In this document: piece by piece, positions 46,969-57,083 of the stretch
Position numbering within the stretch: the first letter of the stretch is position 1
How the letters are laid out: every line of letters starts with the position of its first letter
Source of the DNA: Syngnathus acus
Taxonomy: Eukaryota; Chordata; Actinopteri; Syngnathiformes; Syngnathidae
Reading direction: 5' to 3'
DNA: 64,000 nt
NCBI RefSeq assembly: GCF_901709675.1
Contig: NC_051103.1
Span: 915,501 to 979,500, forward strand
Program-made: the position numbers and the translations under genes
Notes under the pieces: generated by a model
What the model saw: the letters and a program-made list of their open reading frames with translations, nothing else
What the model was told of the DNA's origin: nothing
Databases searched by the model: none

Positions 46969-47218
46969 AGAGAAATAGCTCCTTTACCATATCCATTGTC
47001 AAAAGGAACAGAGAAAGGTATGAGAAACACAGTCGAGACATTGAAGATGCCATCCAAGAGATGGAGGACAGTGGGCTCGTCATAAACGAATGGTGCCACC
47101 TGGCTCCCGAGAGTGAGTTGCAAAGACTCGAATGCGTTGAGGAAATCAACACAAGAGAGGACCCAAATGACACCGTGGAGGAAAATGTCCCGGACTATAA
47201 CGTCAGGTCCGAGACAAC
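46969..47218 (+). pseudogene. Helicase-associated N-terminal fragment (tentative)
   Basis: The open frame reads IVKRNRERYEKHSRDIEDAI, then INEWCHLAPESELQRLECVE, EDPNDTVEENVPDYNVR. This resembles the region preceding the helicase in fish PIF1/Helitron-type proteins (xWxxLAPxxExQRxE, acidic linker). It is cut at 47228 by a hAT element. It may belong to the same element as the helicase fragment across the gap. Identification is by pattern memory only. Confidence 0.4.
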
Positions 47219-47227
47219 ACAAATGTC

Positions 47228-48074
47228 CAGAGATGGGACCAAGTCACACATGTGCAAGTCTCAAGTAAGTCTCAAGTCTTAACCTTCAAGTCTCAAGTAA
47301 GTCCCAAGTCATTTTTGTCTTGGGCAAGTCAAGTCAAATCAAGTCCTTAAATAGGTCAAGTCAAGTCCAAGTCAAGTCTTTAAATAGGTCAAGTCCAAGT
47401 CAAGTTAACTGTAGTTTTTATTTATTAACTTGCTCCATATTAAGTCATATTTACTTAATTAAGTTTCATCATCATATTCATTGCATTAAAGCTATATATA
47501 CACACACCTATTTAGATAAATGAAAAGCACTTATTTGGCAGAATGGCTCTTCAGATGACGGACAAAGTTTGAAGTTGTCGTCTGGCTGTGCGAAATGTTT
47601 TTGCTGCATATCACGCACTGTGCTGTCCGTCTTTTGCCATCATAAAAGTAATTGCGATAGCCGAAGGTGTTGACTCGCGGTACCGCTCCCGCTGACATGT
47701 TTGCGCATGTCTGATATAAAGGGGCATGATTCTCCAATAAACACATTCGGTAGGTAGACAGGGCACGACTGATTGAGTGACAGGGTAGTGATCCAATCAT
47801 GACAACGCCATTCTCAGCCTGCGCTCCTACTGTGTTATCGATATTATTTTTTTCAAATGTATTATTAATTTTATATTCAAATTGAAAACATAAACTAAAT
47901 AACACTGAAGTCATTCAAGTCATCGTGTCTCAAGTCAAGTCAAGTCCCGAGTCTTTAACTTCCAAGTCGAGTCTCAAGTTTTTTCATTTTTTGTCAACTC
48001 AAGTCACAAGTCATCAAAACAGCGACTCGAGTCGACTCGAGTCCAAGTCACAGTGACTCGAGTCCCCATCTCTG
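47228..48074 (-). mobile_element. hAT-type element with CAAGTC repeats and BED-finger piece
   Basis: CAGAGATGGGACCAAGTCAC at the left and GTGACTCGAGTCCCCATCTC at the right are inverted. Both subterminal zones are dense in CAAGTC repeats (about 20). The flanking 8-mers do not match. The 127-codon minus frame at 47531-47914 contains a BED zinc finger (CVICSKNISHSQTTTSNFVR followed by HLKSH). The catalytic domain is absent. Confidence 0.65.
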
Positions 48075-48214
48075 ATGTTGCATTATAAAAGGGTTTTAGA
48101 TATTTGTGGCTCCAGACAGGTATGTTTTTTGTACTTTTGGGCCAATATGGCTCTTTGAACATTTTGGGTTGCGCATCCTGACCTAGGGTTAGGGAGGCCA
48201 ACTGTGGTTTCAAA

Positions 48215-48320
48215 CTAGGGCCAAGGTTTCCAACTGGGGTTTCCAACTGGGGTTTCCAACTGGGGTTTCCAACTGGGGTTTCCAACAAGGATGTGGGTTT
48301 CCAACTGGGGCTAGAGTTAG
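48215..48320. repeat. Minisatellite, GGGTTTCCAACTG units
   Basis: At least five near-identical 13-bp units of GGTTTCCAACTGG. Related sequence (CTAGGGTTTCCAAC) recurs at about 48480-48530, 48715-48800 and 49525-49665 between the tRNA genes. Confidence 0.85.
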
Positions 48321-48335
48321 GGCTATATAGAAGCG

Positions 48336-48408
48336 TGTCCCGTGTGAGGGTCGAACTCACGACCTTCAGATTATGAGACTGACGCTCTACCACCTGCGCC
48401 AACGAGGC
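48336..48408 (-). tRNA. Elongator tRNA-Met (CAT)
   Basis: 73 nt. The anticodon arm with CTCATAA loop is intact and the T arm is GTGAG-TTCGACC-CTCAC. The acceptor GCCTCGT against ACGGGAC has one mismatch. First of four related minus-strand genes spaced about 210-275 bp. Confidence 0.85.
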
Positions 48409-48544
48409 TATGCACTTGCATTTTGACAATTGTTTTTTACTGTAAAACTAATTCAACCACAGGCCATTTCCATTAAACTGAACTTGGCTAGGATTTCCAA
48501 CTACGATGAGGGTTTCCACCAAGAACTAGACTGTGTAAAAAGCA

Positions 48545-48617
48545 TGCCCGGTGTGAGGATCAAACTCACAACCTTCAGATTACGAGACTGACACGCTACC
48601 GCCTGCGCCGATGTGGT
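48545..48617 (-). pseudogene. tRNA-Met-derived gene with CGT anticodon
   Basis: 73 nt. The body is like tRNA-Met, but the loop is CTCGTAA, giving anticodon CGT (threonine codon ACG). The acceptor strands ACCACAT and ACCGGGC pair poorly. Probably a pseudogene. Confidence 0.7.
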
Positions 48618-48818
48618 GCCTGTCCTAAAATGCTATTTTACTGTCAAATTGATTCAACCACCGGCCATTTCCATCAAACTGAACATCAAAAGAAAAAGTT
48701 ACTTTTGTCTGAGCATTCTCAAACTAGGGTTTCCAACTCGGGTTCGGGTGTCCAACTAAGGTTTCCAACTGGGGAGAGGATTTCCAACTAGGGCTCGAGC
48801 TAGAACTAAATAAAAGTG

Positions 48819-48891
48819 TGCCTCGTGTGAGGGTCTAAGTCACAACCTTCAGATTATGAGACAGACACGCTACCACCTGCGCTAACGAGGC
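48819..48891 (-). tRNA. tRNA-Met (CAT), damaged T arm
   Basis: The acceptor GCCTCGT/ACGAGGC pairs perfectly and the anticodon arm is intact. The T loop reads TTAGACC instead of TTCGATC and one T-stem pair is lost, so function is doubtful. Confidence 0.65.
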
Positions 48892-49047
48892 TATGAATGT
48901 TAGGTTTTACAAGCTATTTTACTGTAAAATTGATTCAACCACCGGCCTGTCAAACTCAACTTCATGGACAGAATACTTTATTCTATTCTGAGCAACCTGC
49001 TATCTTCTGTAATTGACAATGATTTTACTGTGGACTATGGAAAACAG

Positions 49048-49120
49048 TGCCCTGTATGAGGGTCGAGCTCACAACCTTCAGATTTTGAGACTGATGCACG
49101 ACCACTTGCACTAACAAGGT
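49048..49120 (-). pseudogene. tRNA-Met-derived gene with CAA anticodon
   Basis: 73 nt with loop CTCAAAA (anticodon CAA, leucine). The acceptor strands AACCTTG and ACAGGGC no longer pair fully. Confidence 0.65.
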
Positions 49121-49266
49121 TATATGTCAATTGCATTACAATTCTCTTTTACTGTAAATTGTTTAATCCACAGGCCATTTATGTCTGTAACAACTGTGAA
49201 CACTTGCCACAAGGCTGCAGTCATCAGAAGTCGTTGCCAAGTTTCACTTGGTACAGTCATTCACAT

Positions 49267-49339
49267 GGCTATGTGGCCTAAAGGATAAGGTGTCTGACTT
49301 TGGATCAGAAGATTGAGGGTTCAAGTCCCTTCATGGTCA
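49267..49339 (+). tRNA. tRNA-Arg-type body with TTG anticodon
   Basis: Every arm closes: acceptor GGCTATG/CATGGTC with wobbles, anticodon stem TCTGA/TCAGA, T arm GAGGG-TTCAAGT-CCCTT. The body matches tRNA-Arg (TCG), but the loop is CTTTGGA, so the anticodon is TTG (glutamine). Either a recoded gene or a pseudogene with a preserved fold. Confidence 0.65.
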
Positions 49340-49817
49340 TTTTAATATAATTCATATGAAATCAATGACTTTATTTCAGTCTGAACCAACTCTTGTATAC
49401 TGTCGGAAAGGGTTTTGGTCTCTGATTTCTTTTTTTGTTGTGCTGACTCCCCCCCAATCTCCGTTTTCAGTGCAACAAAGTGACAAAAACCAAAAAAAAA
49501 AAATGCTTTCTCTATTGCACACTAGGGCCAGCGTTTCCAACTAGGGCTAGGGTTTCCAACTAGGGTTCCAACTCGAGGTAGGGTTTCAAACTAGGAATTC
49601 CAACTGGGGCAAGGGTTTCCAATTAGGGTTTCCAACTCGGGCTGGGGTTTTGAACTAGAGACAACATTGGACAGATGCCACTTGTTGGGAACCTTTAAAT
49701 GTTTAGTCTTATCAACGAATGTGTTTCAGGGGCCAGATTTAAAACGTGGCTGCTGGTTTTCGTGAACCAAACCCATTAAAAAAAAGTGAAAGAATGAAAC
49801 AATTCTTAATAGGAGAA

Positions 49818-49890
49818 GCCCGGTTAGCTCAGTCGGTAGCGCATGAGACTCTTAATCTCAGGGTCGTGGGTTTGATCCCCACATTGGGCA
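49818..49890 (+). tRNA. tRNA-Lys (CTT) copy 1
   Basis: 73 nt. GCCCGGTTAGCTCAGTCGG, loop ACTCTTAA, T arm GTGGG-TTTGATC-CCCAC, acceptor GCCCGGT/ATTGGGC with wobbles. The fold is intact. Confidence 0.88.
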
Positions 49891-50014
49891 GCCCACACTT
49901 GTTGGGAACCTTTGGTTCTTTAGTCTTATCAATAGAGATGTGTTTAAGCATTCCTCTATTTGCCCTAAACCATTAAAAAAAACTGAAAAAGTAAAACAAT
50001 TCCAAGGTCAAAAA

Positions 50015-50087
50015 GCCTGGTTAGCTCAGTCGGTAGGACATGAGACTCTTAATCTCAGGGTCGTGGGTTCAAGCCCCACATTGGGCG
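50015..50087 (+). tRNA. tRNA-Lys (CTT) copy 2
   Basis: 73 nt, very similar to copy 1 and with the same upstream spacer. One D-stem pair is weakened (GGTAGGACA). Confidence 0.85.
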
Positions 50088-50159
50088 TCCTTGCTTGTTG
50101 GGAACCATTGAATTTTTAGACTTATCAAGGCCACACTTAAAACAGGGAGTCTTTCACAT

Positions 50160-50232
50160 TGCGATGTGGCCTAATGGATAAGGCGTCTGACTTCGGATCA
50201 GACGATTGAGCGTTCGAGTCCCTTCATAGTCA
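50160..50232 (+). tRNA. tRNA-Arg (TCG), weak acceptor
   Basis: The anticodon arm TCTGA-CTTCGGA-TCAGA is intact. The acceptor and T stem (GAGCG/CCCTT) contain mismatches, so it may be inactive. Confidence 0.65.
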
Positions 50233-50285
50233 ATTTAATGTGTCGTGCTTTGAAATAGACAACTTTACTTCAGTCTGAACCAACT

Positions 50286-51905
50286 CTTGATTGATTGATT
50301 GAACTTTATGCATCCCACAGCGGGGAAATTCCCTTGTCACAGCAGCGCATATGAGTGCAAGAATAATACAAGTGCAAGAATACAAGTGCCAGAATTACAA
50401 AAAAGGGTAAATAACAGACAAGGATAAACACAAGTGCTGCTAGTAGAGACGAAACACATTCATTTTATCAGGTGGCATGCATGTTGTAAAGTCTGACAGC
50501 AGAGGGAATGAAGGACCTGCGGAACCATTCCTTCCTACACCGAGGGTGCAAAAGTCTGCCGCTAAAGGAGCTGCTTAGGAACCGCACAATCTCATGGAGG
50601 GGGTGAGAGGTGTTATCCATGATAGATTTAAGCTTAATCAACGTCCTCCTCTCACCCACAACCTCAACGGAGTCCAGGGGACAGCCCAGAACAGAGCTCG
50701 CTCTTCTGACCATCTTATTCAGTCTCCCCCTGTCCCGGTCCGTACTGCCCCCACCCCAGCAGACCACAGCGTAGATGATGACCGAGGCCACCACAGAGTC
50801 ATAGAAGGTCCGGAGGAGAGCCCTGCACACACCGAAGGACCTCAGTCTCCTCAGCAGGTGGAGGCAACTCTGGCCCTTTTTGTACAGGATATGGATGTGA
50901 TCAGTCCAGTCCAGTTTGTTGTTAAGGTGAACACCCAGGAATTTGTAGTTCTCCACTACCTCAATGTCCGATCCCTGGATATTCACCGGAGTGAAGATGG
51001 GTGCTGTCCTCCCGAAGCTCACAATCAACTCCTTCGTCTTGCTGGTGTTCAGCTGAAGCTGGTTGAGCTCACACCAACTGACAAAGTCCTTGATGACCAA
51101 CCTATATTCCAGATCATTCCGCTCCGCGACATTTCCAACAATGGCCGTGTCGTCGGAGAACTTCTGGATGTGGCAGTGAGCGGTGTCGTGGGTAAAGTTT
51201 GAAGTGAACAGGGTGAAAAGGAAAGGAGAGAGCACCGTACCCTGGGGGACACCAGTGCTGCAGCGCACCACGTCGTACTCACATCGATGTAACCTCAAAT
51301 ACTGCGGCCGGTCGGTGAGGAAGTCCGTTGTCCATGCAGCCAGGCGCTCGTCCACACCCGCCTTCTCCATCTTCACCCTAAGCAGTGACGGTTAGATGGT
51401 GTTAAAAGCGCTGGAGAAATCGAAGAACATGATCCTCCCAGTGCTCCTGTTGTCCTCCAGGTGAAGCAGTGTTCTGTGCAGTAAATAAATCACTGCATTG
51501 TCCACCCCAACACCAGGCCGGTAAGCAAACTTCAGGGAGTCAGGCTGCGCTCCCACTAGGGAACGCAGGTGACCCAGGATGATCCTCTCCATAGTCTTCA
51601 TCAGGTGGGAAGTCAAGGCAATAGGCCTGAAGTGGTTAGGCTCCTTGGGGCACGGCACCTTTGGTACAGGGACCACGCAGGAGGTCTTCCACAGTACTGG
51701 GACCTTGTTCAGGCTCAGGCTCAGGTTGAACAGGTACCTGACCACACCGCTCAGCTGGTCCGCACAGTCCCTGAGCAGTCTCGGCCAGATGCCGTCTGGG
51801 CCCGGGGTCTTCCCTGCTTTGATCTTTCTGAGGTGACTCCTCACCTCAAGATCTGTAAAGGAGAGGGGGATGTCGGAAGACCGGGGTGATGGAGTGGAGA
51901 CAGAA
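50286..51905 (-). mobile_element. Rex1/CR1-like LINE, 5'-truncated
   Basis: The (TTGA)n tail lies at 50286-50305, followed by TTTATGCATCCCACAG-type 3' sequence. The minus frame carries [45 protein letters not shown] and FSDDTAIVG (variant of the YADD box). One TAG interrupts it at about 51391, just after FNTI. It is clearly different from the L2-like copies. The Rex1 assignment is tentative. Confidence 0.82.
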
Positions 51906-51913
51906 GAGTGACT

Positions 51914-51914
<1 letters not shown>

Positions 51915-51946
<32 letters not shown>
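51915..51946 (+). repeat. Poly-G tract of 32
   Basis: An uninterrupted run of G, followed by GC-rich AGCTGGC and another short G run. It can form G-quadruplexes, and its length is uncertain in any assembly. Confidence 0.9.
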
Positions 51947-51947
<1 letters not shown>

Positions 51948-52394
51948 GCTGGCGGGGGGGCTGGAGTGTCGAAGGTGGCAGAATGAGATGCGGATCGAGG
52001 TGAAGGGGTGGGGGGGAGGCGGAATCAAATCTGTTGAAGAACAGATTGAGTTTCATCCACCGGTCCTTGTCCCCATAAGCTGGTTTCCGATCAGCCCCTT
52101 TACCATGGCCCGAGATGGACTGCAGACCCCTCCATTGTCAGTTTACAGTTCATCAAAAACCAAAAGAAAAAATGCCAAGTTTTCTCTGTTGCAGATGTTT
52201 TGGTGTGTTGATCACTAAAACAATGTTAAACTGAGGAGGCCTGAAAGCACTGCTTTAACAATTCAGGAATATACAAACGTTTTGTGTGCCAAATCTTCAT
52301 TACAGCCAATAGCAGAATCCTGATTAAAGGTACAAAAAGACTGACAATGACTCTGTGTTTCCACTGGTTCTTCTCTGCAAGTTCTCTGCATTTC

Positions 52395-54236
52395 CAGTGC
52401 AGGATGGCGGAGATCACAGAGGGGCTCAACGGTGTGGTTTGTCACATCGATGATCTGTTGGTGTGGGGGCGGGGCCAGGAAGAGCATGACACTCGACTTA
52501 ATGCCGTGCTACAAAGACTGGAAAAAGCAGGCATCACACTGAATGTGGACAAGTGTGAAATCTCCAAGAGCGAAGTAGTCTTCCTGGGCCATATCATCAC
52601 AGCCGCAGGCATCCGCCCTGACCCAAAAAAGACAGATGCCACCACAGACATGACAGAGCCCACACATGTGAGTGAATTAAGGAGTTTTCTCGGCATGGTC
52701 AACCAGCTGGGAAGGTTTATTCCCCAGCTAGCTGAAAAAGATAAACCGCTCCGTGACCTCTTCTCAAAGAAAAACTGCTGGGTCTGGGACGTGGACCAGG
52801 CAGCAGCGTTTGAAGACCGAAAGAAAGCTCTGTCCTCTCCTCCGGTGCTGGCTATGTATGACCCGGGCAGAGACACCAAAGTATCTGCTGATGCATCATC
52901 GTATGGGTTGGGGGGCGTAATTCTCCAGAAATGGGGGAAGGATGGAAGCCTGTGGCTTACGCATCACGGTCACTCACTCCAACTGAGCAACGATACGCAC
53001 AGGTGGAGAAGGAGGCTCTGGGCCTCACATGGGCCTCACATGGGCCTGTGAACGGTTTCGGGATTTCCTCATCGGAAAGGAGTTTTGCCTGGAGACCGAC
53101 CATAAACCCCTTCTCAGCCTGCTCGGAGCCCAAGCACTGGATCTTTTGCCACAGAGAATCCAGGGTTTCAGGATGAGGCTGATGCGCTACTCATACTCCA
53201 TCGTGCACGTACCAGGAAAGTCGCTTTGGACGGCAGACACACTTTCACGTGCACCTGTAAAATTACGCATGTCCACTGATGACCAGGAGCTGATGGAGAG
53301 CACAAACATATTTGTGGACTGTTAGGGTTTACAGATTATCTTGATCGTATGATTATGTTGGAATGTAGACTAGAATTATTAACTTTGTTTAAACCTTTCC
53401 TTGACTCTGAAAAGTTTAACCATTCAGTTGTTGAAACTTTCCAAATGGTGTGGAAACATTCTTGCTTAGTTAGTCATCTAAAATGCTCCACTAGTTTCTG
53501 TTTCCACGACCTTGTAAAACAATGAGCTGGGACCCTCCGCACTGATTAACCAGTTGCTGAGGTGACCACCAAACATGTCCAATGTCACCCCCACCCTGCT
53601 TGTTCTTAATAAATATGCTCTTGCAAGAGGCCTGAGCCAGACCTCATTCGATCATCGCTGTACGCACAGCGACGAATGGTTCTCCATTTGCAAATGCTTA
53701 AAAAGGGCATACTGTCTCCCGTGTGGTTCTTGCAAAAATAAGTTAGAGTGAGCACCACTCTAACAGACTGTGTCACTGAGAGTCTACCTGTCAGCTCATC
53801 ATATACAGAAAACCTGAAAGAGCAATTGAAAGCCGACAGTGTCTGCTCGCGTGTCATGACCATGTGCATGGAAGGATGGCCAGCACATGCAAAACAGGAA
53901 CCAGCGCTGAAAAACTACTGGCCGGAGCGAGCTACATTAACAGTGAAAGATGGCTTACTGCTAAAGGACACACGACTGGTAATACCTTCTGCAATGAGGA
54001 ACGACGTGCTATTCAAATTACACGAAGGACACTTAGGTGTCGTGAAATGTAAAGCACGTGCACGTCAATCTGTGTGGTGGCCGGGACTCAGCCAGCAAGT
54101 GAACGAAATAATACTGAACTGCAGGACATGCATACAAGAGCGACACAACCCAAAAGAGTCACTCATGCCATCAGGGTGCCCTGAAAGACCTTGGCAAAGG
54201 TTAGGAACAGACCTTTCTACACAAGAGGCAGAATAA
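52395..54236 (+). pseudogene. Ty3/gypsy pol remnant (RT, RNase H, integrase zinc domain)
   Basis: It starts within the reverse transcriptase just before the catalytic CHIDDLLVWG. The connection follows (GIRPDPKKTDA, ELRSFLGMVNQLGRFIPQLA), then RNase H with SADASSYGLGGVI, VEKEALGLTWA and ETDHKPLLSLL. The frame changes near 52935. A solo LTR at 53320-53765 splits the sequence between STNIFVD and CVTESLP. The integrase N-terminal HHCC-type domain (HEGHLGVVKCKARARQSVWW and CRTCIQERH) follows. The integrase core is missing; sequence jumps to a purine tract near 54285 and the 3' LTR. Confidence 0.85.
53320..53765 (+). mobile_element. Solo LTR of the TGTTAG family in the gypsy pol
   Basis: TGTTAGGGTTTACAG to CACTCTAACA, with AATAAATATG near 53608. 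GAC (up to GACTGT, depending on where the end is placed) is repeated on both sides. It is a relative of 25943-26326. Confidence 0.75.
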
Positions 54237-54295
54237 TCCTCTAAGGTCTGATGAAACAAAGGCAGTCTACCCTATGATCTCTGGAAACAGGGAGA

Positions 54296-55198
54296 TGTGG
54301 TATTATCGTATGTTGAAACTATAATATTATATAGTGCAGCGGTGGCCAACCCGCGGCTCGCGAGCCGCATGCGGCTCTTTGGCTGGTTTCATGCGGCTCT
54401 TTTACGTTCATATCAACATTTGTGTTTATTTTTCGTGCGTATTTGCTTCGCTTGAGTTCAATATGGTATTTTGGTCAAACGCGCATGCGCGTGAGGTGAA
54501 ATCCCGCAAAGGAGGAGGGACAAACAGAGCGATTGATTTTGCTGGCTTTTTAATGAATGGCGACTGTGACTACGGGGGGCCCATTAGGTCCAGAAAAGCT
54601 TAAAGTTGTTTTTTGTTGAACGCTATGGCAAGCCATTCTGCCTGATATGTCGGACATCATTGGCGCATTTAAAAGCTTCAAATGGTCAGCGCCACTTCAG
54701 CTCACTTCATGCCAATATCGATAAGGACTTTGCAAAAGGGACTGAATTTCGCAAGCACAAGTTTGGAGACTTTGAGAAGTCTGGGATAAAAATAGGTACA
54801 GTTTTTCAAAAAAATTACGAAGCACTCAGAGACTGTCACACTTGCATTGTTTCAACTGGCTTGGAACATTGCACGGGCTAAAAAGCCATACAATGAAGTG
54901 GAGTTCGTTAAAATATGCCTCAGTGACGTTATTGAAATCTTGTCTCCTGAAAACGACAAACTAAAACGAATAGTCTGTCCCGCCACACATAGTAAGTGAA
55001 AAAAACGTATGTTTTGTTTGTGGAATTTGTTGAACTGAGAGTTTGTCTGTGTGAGACAATGCACACAATGTTCATTGTTGAAAATGTGGTCTTTGGTCTG
55101 TGGTTTAGTACTGTAGGAGTCAATTTGTCATTATCATGTTGGTGCGTGACATAATAATGTCACACAATAAATTTGGCTGAGCAGAGGGGTGTGTGCGG

Positions 55199-55246
<48 letters not shown>

Positions 55247-55517
55247 GTGTGTGTGGGGGGGGGTGTTCATGTGTGCTCATGTGTATGATGTGGCTCTTTG
55301 CGATGACACAGTAAAAAATGTGGCTCTTGGTCTCTGACTGGTTGGCCACCCCTGATATAGTGTGTTATTGGAGGTCTCGCATAATGTTGACAGTTGGGGG
55401 CTCTGTGGTGCGCCAGGGGCATTGTACTGCTATGTGAGACATGAGTGGGGAGAAAATAGAAAGTTGCTGAATAAAGAAGTTGCATTAGCGTTCATCTCTA
55501 CTCCGTATAAACACAAC
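54296..55517 (+). mobile_element. Probable gypsy 3' LTR, split by a hAT element
   Basis: A purine-rich GGAAACAGGGAGA precedes TGTGGTATTATCG. Without the hAT insert, about 200 bp run to ACACAACA, with CTGAATAAAGAAG inside. It abuts a U1 3' fragment. Confidence 0.5.
54337..55354 (+). mobile_element. hAT element with perfect 8-bp duplication
   Basis: CAGCGGTGGCCAACC to GGTTGGCCACCCCTG, flanked by ATATAGTG at 54329-54336 and 55355-55362. The frame at 54606-54881 (FFVERYGKPFCLICRTSLAH, RHFSSLH) is the N-terminal finger region of a GTF2IRD2/ZBED-like transposase; the catalytic part is deleted. A (GT)n tract lies at 55204-55252. Confidence 0.93.
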
Positions 55518-55518
55518 A

Positions 55519-55547
55519 GTGGTGGACTGCGTTCGCGCTCTCCCCTG
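55519..55547 (+). pseudogene. U1 snRNA 3' fragment plus flank
   Basis: GTGGTGGACTGCGTTCGCGC followed by TCTCCCCTG matches the last stem of U1. The following 200 bp or so (GCGCAGTAGTACGCACATGG, TTTTGAGCATGTTATTAACT) match the downstream flank of the U1 gene at 62531. Confidence 0.7.
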
Positions 55548-55749
55548 GTCTTTCAACGAACAGCAAAAATCACGCGCAGTAGTACGCACATGGAGTTTAG
55601 GTCTGCGGTGCTGTGACACACTGAACGCTTTTGAGCATGTTATTAACTGTACTCTGGAACTGTGCATTTGCTTGCTAAACTGTATTAACCAAATTAGTCA
55701 ATGCAAAATAATATGTAATTACCACGTTCCTGACTCGTTACATGATATG

Positions 55750-56334
55750 AACGTATCAAAACCTTTTTGTCGGCTGTAGGTCTGTCTTTTTGAAGAATGC
55801 GCCTGATTGTTGTTCCTCATACATCAAAAGTATGGATTTCTAGAAAACAACTTTTACTTCCTAAAGTAAAATGACAGATTTATATTCAAATGTCAAATAT
55901 CGAACGCCACCATCGCAGTGGAGATGAATTACACTCCAAACCACGCCAGCAACGACAAAAGCCTCAATTATTTGCGACACGAGAGATATAGAGCACTTCT
56001 GAAATTTGAGAAATCATTTGAGAAATTTCGATCGTATTTAGTTTCCCGATTTGTGTTGAATAAAGTTATGAAATCACACGTTTTCAAATAAAACACAGAG
56101 ATGGGATCATTTCCCGTTCTCTCATACCAAAAGTACACGTACAGAGACATACAACTGTTTTTACCTTCAATACTCAAAATAGACGCCCAATCAATAGGTG
56201 ACGCTGTTTGAAAGAATGAGCGCCGTCAGTGTTCGACCAGGTACCTACAATCCTGTGCACCAACAATGTTTGAAGTAAAAAAGACATTAATGAACACAAA
56301 ATACTCGTTTAAACCTTCTATTTAGGTTGAGTCC
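55750..56334. other. No gene seen
   Basis: AT-rich sequence without domains, known repeat ends or RNA genes that I could recognise. Confidence 0.4.
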
Positions 56335-56342
56335 TTCTAAGT

Positions 56343-56543
56343 CAGGGGTCTCAAACTCCAGTCCTCGGGGGCCGCATTCCTACATGTTTTCCAAGTTTCC
56401 CGCGTTAAACACACCCGATTCAAATGAGCAGTTCATCCTCACGTTCTGCAGGAGCCTGATAATTGAATCAGGTGTGTTTAACGAGGGAAACTTGGAAAAC
56501 ATGTAGGAATGCGGCCCCCGAGGACTGGAGTTTGAGACCCCTG
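56343..56543. mobile_element. Palindromic hAT MITE (201 bp) with 8-bp duplication
   Basis: About 80-bp inverted arms begin CAGGGGTCTCAAACTCCAG. TTCTAAGT flanks it at 56335-56342 and 56544-56551. Confidence 0.93.
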
Positions 56544-56616
56544 TTCTAAGTATAGTAAATCTATGAACGTCTATTGTTTGTTTTAGAAGGAATGGTTGCT
56601 GCAATTTGAGTGTGAG

Positions 56617-56633
56617 ACCGCCTGTGAATTTGG
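56617..56633 (+). promoter_or_regulatory. PSE-like element upstream of U5
   Basis: ACCGCCTGTGAATTTGG, ending 43 bp before the U5 start. It resembles the 17-mers before U2 and U1 in this window and the vertebrate proximal sequence element. Confidence 0.5.
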
Positions 56634-56676
56634 TGAGACCAGCAGTGGGGTGGCCCGTTTTCACCCAGATTATCAG

Positions 56677-56794
56677 ATCACACTTTTTTCTCTTCAGATC
56701 GAATAAATCTTTCGCCTTTTACTAAAGATTTCCGTGGGGAGGAACAATAAGAGTCTATCTCAATTTTTTTTTATGCTCTGCGAAAGCGGAGCAT
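56677..56794 (+). ncRNA. RNU5: U5 spliceosomal snRNA
   Basis: TCTCTTCAGATCG, then stem-loop I with the invariant CGCCTTTTAC loop closed by AAATCTTT and AAAGATTT. CCGTGGGGAGGAAC and an Sm-type CAATTTTTTTTT follow, and a terminal hairpin ATGCTC-TGCGAAAGCG-GAGCAT. About 118 nt, against about 116 in human. U5 holds exon ends in the spliceosome through loop I. The fold and the loop are intact, so the gene looks usable. The first few bases and the long T run differ from the canonical form. Confidence 0.85.
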
Positions 56795-57083
56795 TCTTTC
56801 TCTGTGAAAATATCAGTATCGCAACGGATAGCCGCCTATATCATATTCCGTGCAACAGTCATACATTCACCTAATTTATACCGACATATACGTATGTGAA
56901 CATAAACAGAGAAATAATGCCGAGTGCAGACAGACAATCACATTTAAGCCCTCGTTTATCAATGCAGTTTAATTTCTGGTGGTACCCATTTGAATGGGCA
57001 CATGACAGTCTATTGTAATTTGGCAAAAAATATTGTTTTTGAATAAAAACCAATAACCACCCCCCTCAATTGCACAAGCACTC

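Noticed and set aside
56800-56850. Possible U4 snRNA start (CAGTATCGCAACGGATAGCC)
   Set aside because: Only a short resemblance to U4 (CAGTATCGTAGCC); none of the later stems follow.
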